The notes: generated by a model not told the origin, from the sequence alone. Positions 16,192 through 25,610 are shown, counted from the stretch's first letter. The stretch is 64,000 nt of DNA from Ruficoccus amylovorans (GCF_014230085.1 NZ_JACHVB010000014.1:1-64000); one strand, 5' to 3'. Numbers and translations are program-made.

Positions 16192-18105
16192 TTAATTTGC
16201 CAGGCTGTTGTATTCCTCCCAGAACCTACGCTTGCGTTTGTGCTTTTGCTCGATACCGAGCCAATAGGTCTGGTGAGGGGTGACGTTTTTCCAGTCGGTG
16301 ATGCGTTTGGCTAATGTTTCAAGCTTGCGGGCGTAACGGGCGGCGTGGCGGTAGTACTTTGACGAGCCTTGGTCGAGGATGGGGTTGAGGTTGGCGCGGT
16401 ACAGAATGCTGAGGGCGAGCGGGTATTGCTTGCCCAGCGGCTTGGCGAAGTCGAGAAGCGAGGCGCTGTATTCGCCCTCAATGCGGTCAGCGTTGTTCTC
16501 GATAATGTCGGCGGCGGTGGCCAGATCACGAGTCCGGGCGAAGTACGTGGCCTTGGTCAGCGGGCTGAAATTTCCCTCGAGAACGACCGAACGCATGCGT
16601 TTGCTTGCTTCGTCCCGCTCAGATGGAGGGATGTTGTCGAGGTAGTGTCGTGCAGACTCGAACGATGCAGACTGTTCGAACCGCTTCCAGTACTCGGTAG
16701 CAACGGCTTCTGTGTTGCCGAGCGCCTCATGGATTTCAATTAGCAGGTCACTGCGCGTGGAATGATGGGGACAAGTGTGTTCAGCCGGAATTTTGCTCAG
16801 GGCGATCTCCGGTTTGCCGCAGGTTAGGTAGACCTTCGCAACGTCGAGTGCCACGAAGGGGGCCTCATTGACTGGCTGTCCGCGCAAAGAGGCTTCTTCG
16901 TAAAGCTCAGGGTTGCCGATACTCTTGGCGATTCTCGCCAGGCGATGGCCGATTCCGCCGTAAGCTTTCGGGTCTTCCTTGGCGGTTCGCTCGCGCCATT
17001 CCTGGATGAGTTGCTGGAGCGAGTCTTCGCTGAATATGCTGGGGGCTTCGTCGATGAGTCGGCTGCGGGTGCCGTAGTCGTCTCCCTCGTACAGGTCGAA
17101 GAATATCTCCTCGGCGAGCTTGGGTTTGTCTGCGGCGATTGAGGCCGTGCCCAGCAACTGGCAGGCACGGTGATAGGTCATGCCGATGGAGCCGTTGGAG
17201 TCGTCCGCATTCTCCATGACCGCAGTGTCCGACTGGATGAAATCGTGCAGGGTGTAGAGGGCGACTGTAGGATCGGAAGGGATCAGATCACGTTCGATCA
17301 CGTCAAGGATGTCGTCCAGCTGCCGGGCAACGCCGTCGCTGGCGTAGTAGTCGATGAAGTCGGACGTATTGGCGATTTCATCGATCATCCCACGCAACTC
17401 CGAGGCGAGTTCCTGGGGGTTGTCGCGCTTGAGAAACATCTCCGCGAATTGGGCAATCGTCTCGTTGCCGTCAGCCATGTGATTGATAAACGCGGCCAGT
17501 TCCGCAGCGGGGATTTTTTCTAAATTTCTGAGCCGCTCCTTAGAGAGTTCGCATACGGTGAGGGGGCGTGTGCGGGCCGGTGATTCTTTTTCTGCTTTCG
17601 CCGCGGGTTCGTCGCTGGCGGGAACGGTGATTTCGTGAATCAGAGCACCGTTGCGCTTGGCGGTCGTGAAGGCTTCACGGATTTCCGCCACCATGTTTTT
17701 GCCCAGTGCCACATTATAGCCGCGCACGAGACCATCGCAAAGGATGACGCCCCGGAACGGGTAGAGGCAGGCCTCGATGAGACAGTACTCGGGCATCATT
17801 TCCTCCAGCGGTGTGGTCAGGGAATGCACGGCGTAGAACTTGCCCGAGTCGATGTGCTGCATGGCGCAGTACTTTTTGTAGCGCTTGAGGAAGTAGAACT
17901 TCCCGTGCACGGCGAAGGGGACCACCGGGTAAAGCGGATTGGAAGCGATACTGTCGCGGGATTTGAAGTCCTCCCACTGCTCGATCAGAGTGTCCCGGGC
18001 ATCGGCCCAGTCGTTTGTGCCATTGAGGGGAGCCCCTGCGACGAGCGTCAGCAGTTCCTTGTAATGGCGTAAAAAATCGGCGGAGTCTTCGGGTGGGATG
18101 AGCAT
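16192..18105 (-). CDS. Alpha-helical protein (DUF6880-like) in the RqlHI operon
   Basis: A 637-residue protein, last gene of a three-gene operon, starting 3 bases after the DprA-like gene ends. Residues about 1-165 form an alpha/beta region (NPLYPVVPFAVHGKFYFLKR, then CLYPFRGVILCDGLVRGYNV) of unknown family. From about 210 onward it is a repeat-like helical solenoid with features I associate with DUF6880 (FIDYYASDGVARQLDDILDV, then AVMENADDSNGSIGMTYHRA and LYEGDDYGTRSRLID). No catalytic motif is evident. Tight linkage to the helicase and DprA genes suggests an accessory or sensor part of the same system (inference). The DUF assignment is from remembered pattern only. Confidence 0.6.
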   Translation of the reverse strand: MLIPPEDSADFLRHYKELLTLVAGAPLNGTNDWADARDTLIEQWEDFKSRDSIASNPLYPVVPFAVHGKFYFLKRYKKYCAMQHIDSGKFYAVHSLTTPLEEMMPEYCLIEACLYPFRGVILCDGLVRGYNVALGKNMVAEIREAFTTAKRNGALIHEITVPASDEPAAKAEKESPARTRPLTVCELSKERLRNLEKIPAAELAAFINHMADGNETIAQFAEMFLKRDNPQELASELRGMIDEIANTSDFIDYYASDGVARQLDDILDVIERDLIPSDPTVALYTLHDFIQSDTAVMENADDSNGSIGMTYHRACQLLGTASIAADKPKLAEEIFFDLYEGDDYGTRSRLIDEAPSIFSEDSLQQLIQEWRERTAKEDPKAYGGIGHRLARIAKSIGNPELYEEASLRGQPVNEAPFVALDVAKVYLTCGKPEIALSKIPAEHTCPHHSTRSDLLIEIHEALGNTEAVATEYWKRFEQSASFESARHYLDNIPPSERDEASKRMRSVVLEGNFSPLTKATYFARTRDLATAADIIENNADRIEGEYSASLLDFAKPLGKQYPLALSILYRANLNPILDQGSSKYYRHAARYARKLETLAKRITDWKNVTPHQTYWLGIEQKHKRKRRFWEEYNSLAN

Positions 18106-18108
18106 CTA

Positions 18109-19389
18109 TTACGACTTTAATCTTTTATAACGTACCGGTTTGGTCAGCTTTGTAATTACCTTTTCAGCGACTGCCTTTTTCAGCCAGGCATTTAGCTGGG
18201 TTTTGTTTACATCCAAATCTTGGGTGAGCTCTTCAACTGTCGTCGGGGATTTCAGCTTGCTAAGGATAACAGGCAACACCGCCTCATAAATCGAAGTCGG
18301 TCCTTTCTCTATGCTATGGATTGGTTGCGAAGGAATTGGATTGTCATGCACCGTTTCGTCGGATTGTGGTGATTTATCCGGGGCAGACAGGTCCTCGCTA
18401 GACATGAAGTCAAACAGTGAGGGCTGCTCTGAGGGCCTTTCCGTAGAGGCGTTGGCAATGCTGTTGCTCAAGCTCAATCTCAAATCCTCGCGTTCTATCG
18501 AGTGCGGCCATTCCAATGCGCCAAGGTCGAGTAATTCGTGGTTTCCCCGTGGCACGTCTTTATCCATTCGAACGAAGACCGGTCGTGCGTTTTTCCGCGA
18601 AAGCTCCTCTTCGGCTCCGGCCCAGGTACCACCCTTTTTATGCTCGGCACTGACGACTAAGCCGTAATCCGCCATCGCGTAGATCAGCTTGTTTCGGCCC
18701 ATGGCCGTTCCCACGGTAAAACGCGCATGAGGGTGGTAGGGCGAGAGCAACAGGAGTCGGCCCTCCGCAATGGCCCGGCGGGCACTGCGCTCCACGCTTT
18801 TCTTCAAGAGGTTCTCGGCCAGTATGCCTATCGTGACGCCGCCGGCTTCAAGTGCCGCGTTCATCGAAATCAGGTCAACCCCCCGGGCACCCCCTGATAC
18901 CACTGGCATGCGGTTGTACGCGCACAGTTCGGCAACTTCACGGGTGAAGGTTTCGGCGGCCTGATCGATATTGCGAGAGCCGACGATGCCCAGTCCGCCA
19001 CCACTCAACAAGGAACGCTCTCCGGCTCCGAACAGCAACGCGGGAGCCTTATCTTTAAGATGTTGTTTGTAGCGGGCAGGATAGTCCAGATCGCTCCGAC
19101 TGAGCACCCAGATACCGTTGCGCTGCCATTCCTCTACGGCAAATCCGAGTTGCACGCCCCGACCAAGGAGGGAGTTGAGGCGTTGTTTGTCGATGCCTGT
19201 GCCCAGGGAAACCTCTGCAAGAGCGTCTTGCCTTAGCAAAACAGCCGGGCGTTTTTTCTCCCCGATGAGCCAACGCACGAGCGAGGAATACTCCGTCAAC
19301 GTCAGCGGACTGACGGAACGGTCTTTCCCGAACACCCCGCACAGCAGAATCACCGCTTTTGTATCTTCTGTTAAAAAGTCGTTTTCCAT
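18109..19389 (-). CDS. DprA-like protein, RqlI/PsyrA type antitoxin
   Basis: A 426-residue protein with a DprA/Smf Rossmann core: LGIVGSRNID (about 134-142), VVSGGARGVDLISM (163-176) and AMGRNKLIYAMAD, followed by LSRKNARPVFVRMD. The N-terminal region is longer than in competence DprA, and the C-terminus has a winged-helix segment (about 365-426, TVEELTQDLDVNKTQLNAWL). It follows the RecQ-like gene with no spacing. In the described RqlHI and PsyrTA pairs a DprA-like partner restrains the toxic RecQ-like helicase, and this pair fits that arrangement. It is unlikely to be the housekeeping DprA because of that context. Confidence 0.82.
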   Translation of the reverse strand: MENDFLTEDTKAVILLCGVFGKDRSVSPLTLTEYSSLVRWLIGEKKRPAVLLRQDALAEVSLGTGIDKQRLNSLLGRGVQLGFAVEEWQRNGIWVLSRSDLDYPARYKQHLKDKAPALLFGAGERSLLSGGGLGIVGSRNIDQAAETFTREVAELCAYNRMPVVSGGARGVDLISMNAALEAGGVTIGILAENLLKKSVERSARRAIAEGRLLLLSPYHPHARFTVGTAMGRNKLIYAMADYGLVVSAEHKKGGTWAGAEEELSRKNARPVFVRMDKDVPRGNHELLDLGALEWPHSIEREDLRLSLSNSIANASTERPSEQPSLFDFMSSEDLSAPDKSPQSDETVHDNPIPSQPIHSIEKGPTSIYEAVLPVILSKLKSPTTVEELTQDLDVNKTQLNAWLKKAVAEKVITKLTKPVRYKRLKS

Positions 19390-21498
19390 TTAGTCCATCC
19401 TCGGGCTGTTTAAGGCTAAGGCCATGGGATACACGGCGGAGCATCCCGCCTGTCGCAACAAGGCCGATGCCACGGTGAAAGTCCATCCGGAATCGACCAT
19501 ATCATCGACCAGGAGGCAGGGCGGGTAGTCTTTGGGCTCCAGGTTTATGTTGAATGCACCATCCAGGTTTTTGACCTGCTGGTAGCTGTTAACCATCTCT
19601 TTCTGCGGCCTGTTCGCCTGTATTTTTTCAATGCCTGCGACGAACGGTATGCCTAACACTTTTGCCAGCCTTGCCGCAAAATCGGGCACTAGTTCGGGGT
19701 GGCTCAGCGAGGGGATGCAGGTTACCCATTGGGGCGCCGGATCAGGAGTCCATTCCTGCAGCATCTCCACGCAGGCGCTCACCAGTTGGTCGGCAAATCG
19801 ATGAGTCTGGTATTTGCCATCGGCAACAAGCAGCCCCCATCCGGCATCACGCCAAAGGCTTAATGCGCGGCCTTCTTCGGCAAGTTGATCCTGCGGGATG
19901 CGATATCCTCCCAAAGGAGATTGAGTAAACATATCCTTGGCGGGCCAGTTTTTTCTGGGCGTAAGCGGCTGATGGCTCCTGCGCAGAAACAGCCCGGCCC
20001 GATTGGCCAAGTCGTCATCGTAGGTCTCATCCAGCAGTAGCGCGGGGTTGCAGTTTCTGCACTGGCCGCAAGCCGTGGGAGCAGGGTCATCCAGCGCAGC
20101 CTGCAAGAACGCCATCAGGCAACCGGTGTGCGCCATGTAGGCGCGCATCTGCTGCTGCTCCGCCCGCCTGATCGCGGTGATGGCGTTCACGTTTGCCTGA
20201 TCGATCTGATAATGAACGGCGGCAGCTGTTGCCTGCCATTTGGTGCCGATCTTTGTAATCGGCGAGGGGGACTCCACAGTCAGGTATTTGATGGTTTTTT
20301 CAATCTGGCTTTGCTTCAGGTTCAGCTCACGTTGCATTTCCGGGGCGGAAAGCCCGTTCTCGGATTCCTCCAACGCGCCGAGAATTTCAGAAATATGCTC
20401 TTGGGGCGGGAACGCATTGCCGATGAAGAAATTCGCGATCGGGTCGTCCTCTTCGCCGCAAAGCAAAATGCCATAGGCTTCATCGACGGCACGACCCGCC
20501 CGGCCAACCTGCTGGTAATAGTGAACCACAGATGAGGGGCGCTGAAAGTGGATGACGAACCCCAGATCCGGTTTATCGAAACCCATCCCCAGAGCAACCG
20601 TTGCGACCAGCACCTTGATCGTGTTGTTCAGGAGTTGCTGCTCCAGTGCTTCCCGGTCAGGCTTGTCTGCGTGGTATGCCCTGGCGGAAATTTCATTGAT
20701 CGAAAGCCACTCGGCGAGGCGATCCGCATCGCGTTTTGTCAGCGTGTAAACGATGCCGCTTCCGGGGAGAGTGGGGATGGTCTTCGCCAGCCAGGCCATC
20801 CGGGCCGCCGGGCTGGGCATGTTGATATTCTGGAGCTTCAGGCTCTTGCGAACGAGCGTTCCTCTTTGCAGGACAATCTTTTCGCCAAGCTGCGATTGAA
20901 CGTCGTTTACGACGCGGTCATTGGCGGTGGCTGTCGTTGCCAGGACCGGCACGTTCGATGGAACCGCCTGAAGCACCCGCACGATCCGGCGGTAGTCCGG
21001 CCTGAAATCGTGTCCCCAGTCGGAAATGCAATGCGCCTCATCGACCACGAAAAGCCCGATGTTGCTGGCTATTTTCGCCAGAACATTCTGGCGAAAAGCG
21101 TCGTTGGCCAATCGTTCCGGTGAGATTAACAGAATATCCACCTGATTCGCCACCACCTCACTTAGAATCTGTGGCCACTCCTCATCGTTCGAGCTGTTGA
21201 TCGTGCGGGCTCTCACACCAATGCGCTCTGCCGCCTCGATCTGGTTCCTCATGAGTGAGAGGAGGGGAGAGATCAGCAGTGTCGGGCCCGCCCCCTCTTC
21301 ACGCAAGAGCTTGGTCGCGAGGAAGTAGACCATGCTTTTGCCCCAGCCCGTGCGCTGCACGACGAGAACGCGGTTTCTGAGTAGGAGCTGCTCAATGCTT
21401 TCCCATTGGCCGTCGCGAAATGAGGCATCAGGGCGGGAAAGCGCCGTCTTTAAGTAAGATTCGGCGCGTTGGCGCATCTGTGAGGAGTGGCGTGTCAT
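19390..21498 (-). CDS. RecQ-like helicase fused to phosphoribosyltransferase (RqlH/PsyrT type)
   Basis: A 702-residue protein. Residues 1-350 are a RecQ-type SF2 helicase: Walker A TGWGKS at 50-55, DEAH at 153-156 in VVDEAHCISDWGHDFRPDYR, and later GMGFDKPDLGFVIHF and QQVGRAGRAVDEAYG. A RecQ zinc module follows (HTGC ... CGQCRNC). There is no HRDC domain; instead the C-terminus (about 590-702) is a phosphoribosyltransferase-like domain with the diagnostic LLVDDMVDSGWTF at 662-674. The fusion and the adjacent DprA-like gene are what is described for RqlHI/PsyrTA, a toxin-antitoxin and anti-phage locus. It leads the operon; AGGTGGTGG lies just upstream of the ATG. Confidence 0.88.
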   Translation of the reverse strand: MTRHSSQMRQRAESYLKTALSRPDASFRDGQWESIEQLLLRNRVLVVQRTGWGKSMVYFLATKLLREEGAGPTLLISPLLSLMRNQIEAAERIGVRARTINSSNDEEWPQILSEVVANQVDILLISPERLANDAFRQNVLAKIASNIGLFVVDEAHCISDWGHDFRPDYRRIVRVLQAVPSNVPVLATTATANDRVVNDVQSQLGEKIVLQRGTLVRKSLKLQNINMPSPAARMAWLAKTIPTLPGSGIVYTLTKRDADRLAEWLSINEISARAYHADKPDREALEQQLLNNTIKVLVATVALGMGFDKPDLGFVIHFQRPSSVVHYYQQVGRAGRAVDEAYGILLCGEEDDPIANFFIGNAFPPQEHISEILGALEESENGLSAPEMQRELNLKQSQIEKTIKYLTVESPSPITKIGTKWQATAAAVHYQIDQANVNAITAIRRAEQQQMRAYMAHTGCLMAFLQAALDDPAPTACGQCRNCNPALLLDETYDDDLANRAGLFLRRSHQPLTPRKNWPAKDMFTQSPLGGYRIPQDQLAEEGRALSLWRDAGWGLLVADGKYQTHRFADQLVSACVEMLQEWTPDPAPQWVTCIPSLSHPELVPDFAARLAKVLGIPFVAGIEKIQANRPQKEMVNSYQQVKNLDGAFNINLEPKDYPPCLLVDDMVDSGWTFTVASALLRQAGCSAVYPMALALNSPRMD

Positions 21499-21793
21499 AC
21501 GTCCACCACCTTATATGAATGCGTTAGTTTGAGGAGCGTATCCTTCGCTCGACCAAAATTTTCAAACTGTGGTTCCGGCGGGAAGGAGCGCGAGAATCCG
21601 TAGAGAAATATACGGAAATTTAGGGCAAAAGCGTAATCTTTATTCGAAAAACGCTCGCTTACACAAGCGAGAGAAACAGTCTCAAGTTTCTCGTATGCCT
21701 TGCAAACCACTGATTAATAGCGCGTTGCGGGGTGCCGCGGCTGTTGTCGTCATTGTGGTCCTGACGGGGCTGAAATTACGGATAAAAAAAGAG

Positions 21794-21871
21794 TGGGGTG
21801 GTAGACCGGATTTGAACCGGCGACCCTCGGTACCACAAACCGATGCTCTAACCAACTGAGCTACTACCACC
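21794..21871 (-). tRNA. tRNA-His (anticodon GTG)
   Basis: The minus strand folds as a complete cloverleaf: acceptor GTGGTAG pairing with CTACCAC, D-arm GCTC...GAGC, anticodon stem TCGGT/ACCGA with loop TTGTGGT (anticodon GTG), and T-arm GCCGG-TTCAAAT-CCGGT. An extra G at position -1 (21871) pairs with C73, the identity mark of tRNA-His, and CCA is encoded (21794-21796). It lies at the junction between the low-GC island and core genes, with its 3' end facing the island. Confidence 0.95.
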
Positions 21872-21888
21872 ACAGGTTGAAGCCGAAA

Positions 21889-21917
21889 AGAAAACCGGGA
21901 GCGACGGGGGTTGTCAA
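21889..21917 (-). promoter_or_regulatory. Sigma70-type promoter of tRNA-His
   Basis: On the minus strand a perfect -35 TTGACA (21912-21917) is followed after 17 bases by TTTTCT (21889-21894), a weak -10. Predicted transcription start is about 11 bases before the mature tRNA 5' end. Confidence 0.6.
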
Positions 21918-22069
21918 TCCTTTCGAGGCGGGAATTTGCGTTTTTCTTGATGACGCTGGCCGGTAAAGAAACTGCCGCGAATGAAAGTAAGGGCAGGCGC
22001 ATTGAGGGCGCCGTATGCTGAGGCCTCAGACTCTGGTGGTGAAGGGCCCAAGGGGCGGAGCAGGAAAAA

Positions 22070-22978
22070 TTACTTGGCCGCTGGTGAGGTGGTTTCGGCA
22101 GTGGGAGGTTGGAGGGTCGGATCACCTTGGAGATAACCGAGGGAGGTCAGGAATTTATCAGTTTCGAGCAAGGTCAGATAAAAATGTTCCGGGTGGCTGG
22201 TGTTGAAGAAGCCGTGTGTCTGGTCCTGGTAGAGATGGAGGTCGCAGCGGACACCGTTTTGTTCCATCCGCGTCTTGTAGGTTTCGGCGGTGGAGACGGG
22301 GATCAGGTTATCTTTGGTCCCAAGGAAAATAACAGTCGGCGGGGCGTCGGCATCGATGTTGTTCATCGGGGAAAAGGCTTCCCAGTACTCCTTGACGCGG
22401 TCATGACCGTAGCCGCCGGGGCCATTGTCAATGACGGGGTTGAAAAGCACGAGGGCATCCGGGCGGCAACTGACCGAGGTGTCGCTGTCCTCATCAAAGC
22501 CTTTGGCCAGCGCGGTGGCGGCGGCGACTTGCCCGCCGGCAGAGCCTCCGCCGGCAGCGATACGGTCGGGGTCGATCCCGAGCTCGGCGGCGTGGGCACG
22601 AACCCAGCGCATGGCGGATTTTCCGTCCATGACGGCTTCTTGCGGGGTGGTGCCGTGGCTGTTTTTCGTGCGGTACTGGGCGGCGATGGCCACGATACCC
22701 CGGGAGGCCAGGTACTCGCAGTGCGAGTAAAACTGGCTGGGGCCGCCAGTGACCCAGCCCCCCCCGAAAAAGAAGACGATGGCCGGGGTTTTGTCGGTTG
22801 GCTTGTGGCCCTCAGGGTAAAAGACGGAGAGCGTGAGCTCGCCTTTAGTCGTGTCTTTGTACGGGATCACGGTATCCGGGGTGGGGGACTGCGAGTAAAG
22901 GGAGGTCATGGTCAGCAGGCTGGCCAGACAGGGGATAACCAAGCGGGCGAAGTGAGCTTTAAACATATCTATGGACAT
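22070..22978 (-). CDS. Secreted alpha/beta-hydrolase (esterase/lipase family)
   Basis: A 302-residue protein with an N-terminal signal peptide (hydrophobic LVIPCLASLLTMTSLYSQS). The fold is the carbohydrate-esterase/HSL-like alpha/beta hydrolase: oxyanion segment IVFFFGGGWVTGG, nucleophile elbow GGGSAGGQ, acid in FLGTKDNLIP, and His in QDQTHGFF. All of the triad is present. It would act in the periplasm on ester substrates such as acetylated carbohydrates; the substrate is unknown. It is a single gene on the minus strand, bordering the tRNA. Confidence 0.85.
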   Translation of the reverse strand: MSIDMFKAHFARLVIPCLASLLTMTSLYSQSPTPDTVIPYKDTTKGELTLSVFYPEGHKPTDKTPAIVFFFGGGWVTGGPSQFYSHCEYLASRGIVAIAAQYRTKNSHGTTPQEAVMDGKSAMRWVRAHAAELGIDPDRIAAGGGSAGGQVAAATALAKGFDEDSDTSVSCRPDALVLFNPVIDNGPGGYGHDRVKEYWEAFSPMNNIDADAPPTVIFLGTKDNLIPVSTAETYKTRMEQNGVRCDLHLYQDQTHGFFNTSHPEHFYLTLLETDKFLTSLGYLQGDPTLQPPTAETTSPAAK

Positions 22979-23148
22979 TCAGCCGCGCCTGCCAATCGGA
23001 AGCAAGTGGTTTTTCCACGGGACCGTTTCCTGGTCGGGGAAGTAAACCATTTTTTGCCGGGCAAAGAGTGCGCTTGCCATGCAACTATGTGCTCCTACTG
23101 TGGTTGTAACCCTTTAGCCCGTGCGCAGTTGCCAGCCGGGTATTGCTT

Positions 23149-23529
23149 ATGGCACAGACCAAACATAACCCCGTCGTCATGGTGGCGCTGCTCATCGGTG
23201 CTGTCGGCGTCGTCGCGGCGTTGTTGTTACTGGTGCGTGGTGGTGGCTTTGACGGGCTGGAGAATTTCCCCGCGCAGAGCTACCGCAGTCAGCCTGCGAA
23301 CCTGCTCGGCAACGAGTACAGGCTCAGTGCCCAGATCCACTCGCAACTGGAGTGGCAAGAGGGAGTTGGCCGCTTGCTGGCTGTGGTCCCTGACGGGGAG
23401 AGTCAGCGCCTGCCGGTTTTTGTGCCCGACTCGCTGGGCATGAGTATCCACCCGGGGCAACGCTACCGGATGAAGGTCGCCATCCGGCAGGGTGGGCTTG
23501 TCTATGTGGAGGATCTTGAGAAGTATTAA
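23149..23529 (+). CDS. Small single-pass membrane protein, unknown
   Basis: A 126-residue protein from the ATG at 23149. Residues about 8-28 are one membrane span (VVMVALLIGAVGVVAALLLL). The rest is a small soluble domain rich in beta character (GNEYRLSAQIHSQLEWQEGV ... RYRMKVAIRQGGLVYVEDLE), possibly an OB-like fold. It sits 23 bases upstream of a large secreted protein on the same strand and probably forms an operon with it. I do not recognise the family. Confidence 0.6.
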   Translation: MAQTKHNPVVMVALLIGAVGVVAALLLLVRGGGFDGLENFPAQSYRSQPANLLGNEYRLSAQIHSQLEWQEGVGRLLAVVPDGESQRLPVFVPDSLGMSIHPGQRYRMKVAIRQGGLVYVEDLEKY

Positions 23530-23552
23530 CCGCCCCGGACGAAAGACGCTTT

Positions 23553-25583
23553 ATGTTTTTTTCACCCCTCAACCGTCCGAACATCCGAACCGCCTCGACC
23601 CGGAAGGGGGGGCTGGCCATGCTTCTGGGTGTGTTCGTTTTTACCGCCAGCCTCGCGGGGCAGGCTCCTCCCGGGAGCGCAGTGAGGGATCCGTTTACCG
23701 GCGGCGGGGCACCGGCAAATGCCACCCCGGCCCAGGCTGCTCCCGTGTCGCAGCCGACCAACGCCAACACGATGAATGTCGGCGGCGGTGGCGGGATGTT
23801 TGAGAGTGAGACCCTGCGGCAGTTTTCCAAAGACCTTTTCGACACGGACAGCGACTCGGTGGATTTCGAGGAGGGCACGCTCAACTGGAAGGGCCGGACC
23901 TTCAGCATCGGAAATTCGCGCCTCGTGCGGGCGCGCTTCGAGCGTTACCTGGCCACCCCGGCGCTGCCCGATGACGACGATGTTTACCTCGGGATCATTG
24001 CCCGCATCCACGAACTGCTTTCCCAGGTCGGCGCGGGCGAGGTCAAGGATGCCCAGCAGATGAACGACGAGCTTTTCGAAGCCTGGCAGCTGTTGTTCGT
24101 GGCGGCGCGCTACGAGATGGACGGGGGCACCTCGCTGGTCATCGCCAATCAGGTTTACAACGTGTGGCGCATCCGCGACGAGAACGTCAACCTCGACAAG
24201 GCCCAGAGCATGATCGAGGTCGAGCAGAAGAAGATTCAGGAGGAACTGGTCAATAGCGACTGGTTCCGCAAGAGCGAGTTCGACAAGGTGCAGCAGCTCA
24301 AGGCCGAGGGGCGGCATAGCGGTCAGATGTTTGACGGGGTGACGGAGGCGACTTTCCGGGCCGAGCAACTGGCCGAGACTCAGGTCCGCCTGACCAACCT
24401 GGAAACCCAGCGCGTGACCAATGGCCTCCAGGCCAAGCTCCAGTTCCAGACGCAGATACTCAACATGCTGCTCTCGCGCCGTTTCGAGCACTGCCTGATC
24501 GGGTGCATGTTTTACCGCTACGCCTTCAAGGGCTCGCACATGGAAATGATCGTCGGCAAGGAGCAGCTTCAGGGCTTCGTGCCGGTGTCAAATTTCTCCC
24601 CCACGGTGGAGACGCTGGAGTTCGCGGCCCGCGAAGCGATGTCAGATGTCAAAAGCGGGATGCGGGCCGTGGAGACTCTTTACGACAGCAACGAGCGCTT
24701 CGCCGCGCTGGAGCGCCTGCAGGAGACCTATTATCTGGGCGAGTACATGCCGCAGGTGCTGGAGTTCCCGCCGGAGAAAAAGCGCGAGTTGCTCAAGCTC
24801 TACCGCCTCGTGCGCGAGATGCAAAACCTGGCCGATCTGAAGGACTACGGCGCGATCGACACCACGGTGGCGCAGATCAAGGAACTGGCCTACGATTTCC
24901 CCAGCGCACGGGTGCTCTCGGCCGTGCGCTCGGCCCAGCGCCTGAGTAACCTTTCCCTGCTTTCGGCCCAGCAGGCGTTGGCCATGGGGCAGACCGACAA
25001 GGCCGAGGCCTCCCTGGCCCGCGCGACCGAAGTCTGGCCGCTGAACCCGGCGATCAAGACCTTTACGCTCGATATTGCCAGCCGGGCCGACATCTCGACT
25101 CAGGCGACCCTGATGTTTGACCAGCTCTACACACGGGAGGATTTTAGGCAGATCTACGACCGGCGCACGGAGTTCGCCGCCGCGCTCATGCAGGATCCGC
25201 TGCGTTCCGAGCAGTTGCAGAAAGTCGCCGAGCGCATCGGCACGGTCGATATGTTGATCGCCGCCGCTCAGGAGCAGTCCGAACAGGAAAACGCCTACGA
25301 AGCCTGGGAAATGCTCCTGCGGGCGAGCGAACTCGAGCCCAAGGACCCCGAACTGGCCCGGACCAAGGCGGCGGTCGCCCCACGGGTGTCGGATTTTGTT
25401 GGGGCCATTGATGCCGCCGAGCGAGCCGAGGCTAATGAACAGTACGCGGTCAGCCTCAGCCGTTACCTGGCCGCGCAGGACATTTACCCGGCCTCAAAGA
25501 GCTGCCGTGTCGGTATCGAGCGGGTCAGCAAGAAGCTCATGGCGCAGGTGCGGGCTTCCGGCGAAGGCATCGCCACCCGGTAA
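23553..25583 (+). CDS. Secreted helical-repeat protein, unknown
   Basis: A 676-residue protein. A basic N-terminus leads into a hydrophobic signal segment (LAMLLGVFVFTASLAGQA). The mature part is largely helical and coiled-coil-like (about 220-300, rich in E/Q/K), and the second half has TPR-like periodicity (SLLSAQQALAMGQTDKAEAS ... YEAWEMLLRASELEPKDPEL). No enzymatic motif is visible. It probably works in the periplasm as a scaffold. Two membrane proteins of unknown role lie convergently downstream. Confidence 0.6.
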   Translation: MFFSPLNRPNIRTASTRKGGLAMLLGVFVFTASLAGQAPPGSAVRDPFTGGGAPANATPAQAAPVSQPTNANTMNVGGGGGMFESETLRQFSKDLFDTDSDSVDFEEGTLNWKGRTFSIGNSRLVRARFERYLATPALPDDDDVYLGIIARIHELLSQVGAGEVKDAQQMNDELFEAWQLLFVAARYEMDGGTSLVIANQVYNVWRIRDENVNLDKAQSMIEVEQKKIQEELVNSDWFRKSEFDKVQQLKAEGRHSGQMFDGVTEATFRAEQLAETQVRLTNLETQRVTNGLQAKLQFQTQILNMLLSRRFEHCLIGCMFYRYAFKGSHMEMIVGKEQLQGFVPVSNFSPTVETLEFAAREAMSDVKSGMRAVETLYDSNERFAALERLQETYYLGEYMPQVLEFPPEKKRELLKLYRLVREMQNLADLKDYGAIDTTVAQIKELAYDFPSARVLSAVRSAQRLSNLSLLSAQQALAMGQTDKAEASLARATEVWPLNPAIKTFTLDIASRADISTQATLMFDQLYTREDFRQIYDRRTEFAAALMQDPLRSEQLQKVAERIGTVDMLIAAAQEQSEQENAYEAWEMLLRASELEPKDPELARTKAAVAPRVSDFVGAIDAAERAEANEQYAVSLSRYLAAQDIYPASKSCRVGIERVSKKLMAQVRASGEGIATR

Positions 25584-25610
25584 CGATCTGAGAATTGCGG
25601 GCTGACGGCC

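Noticed and set aside
21495-21710. A 71-codon frame on the minus strand that overlaps the RecQ-like start by ATGA
   Set aside because: Composition is unlike a conserved protein and no ribosome-binding site is evident; the overlap may be chance. Kept out of the feature list.
21794-21871. Second copy of the tRNA-His 3' end as an att site in the island
   Set aside because: I saw no repeat of the 3' segment elsewhere in the window; the other island end may be outside it.
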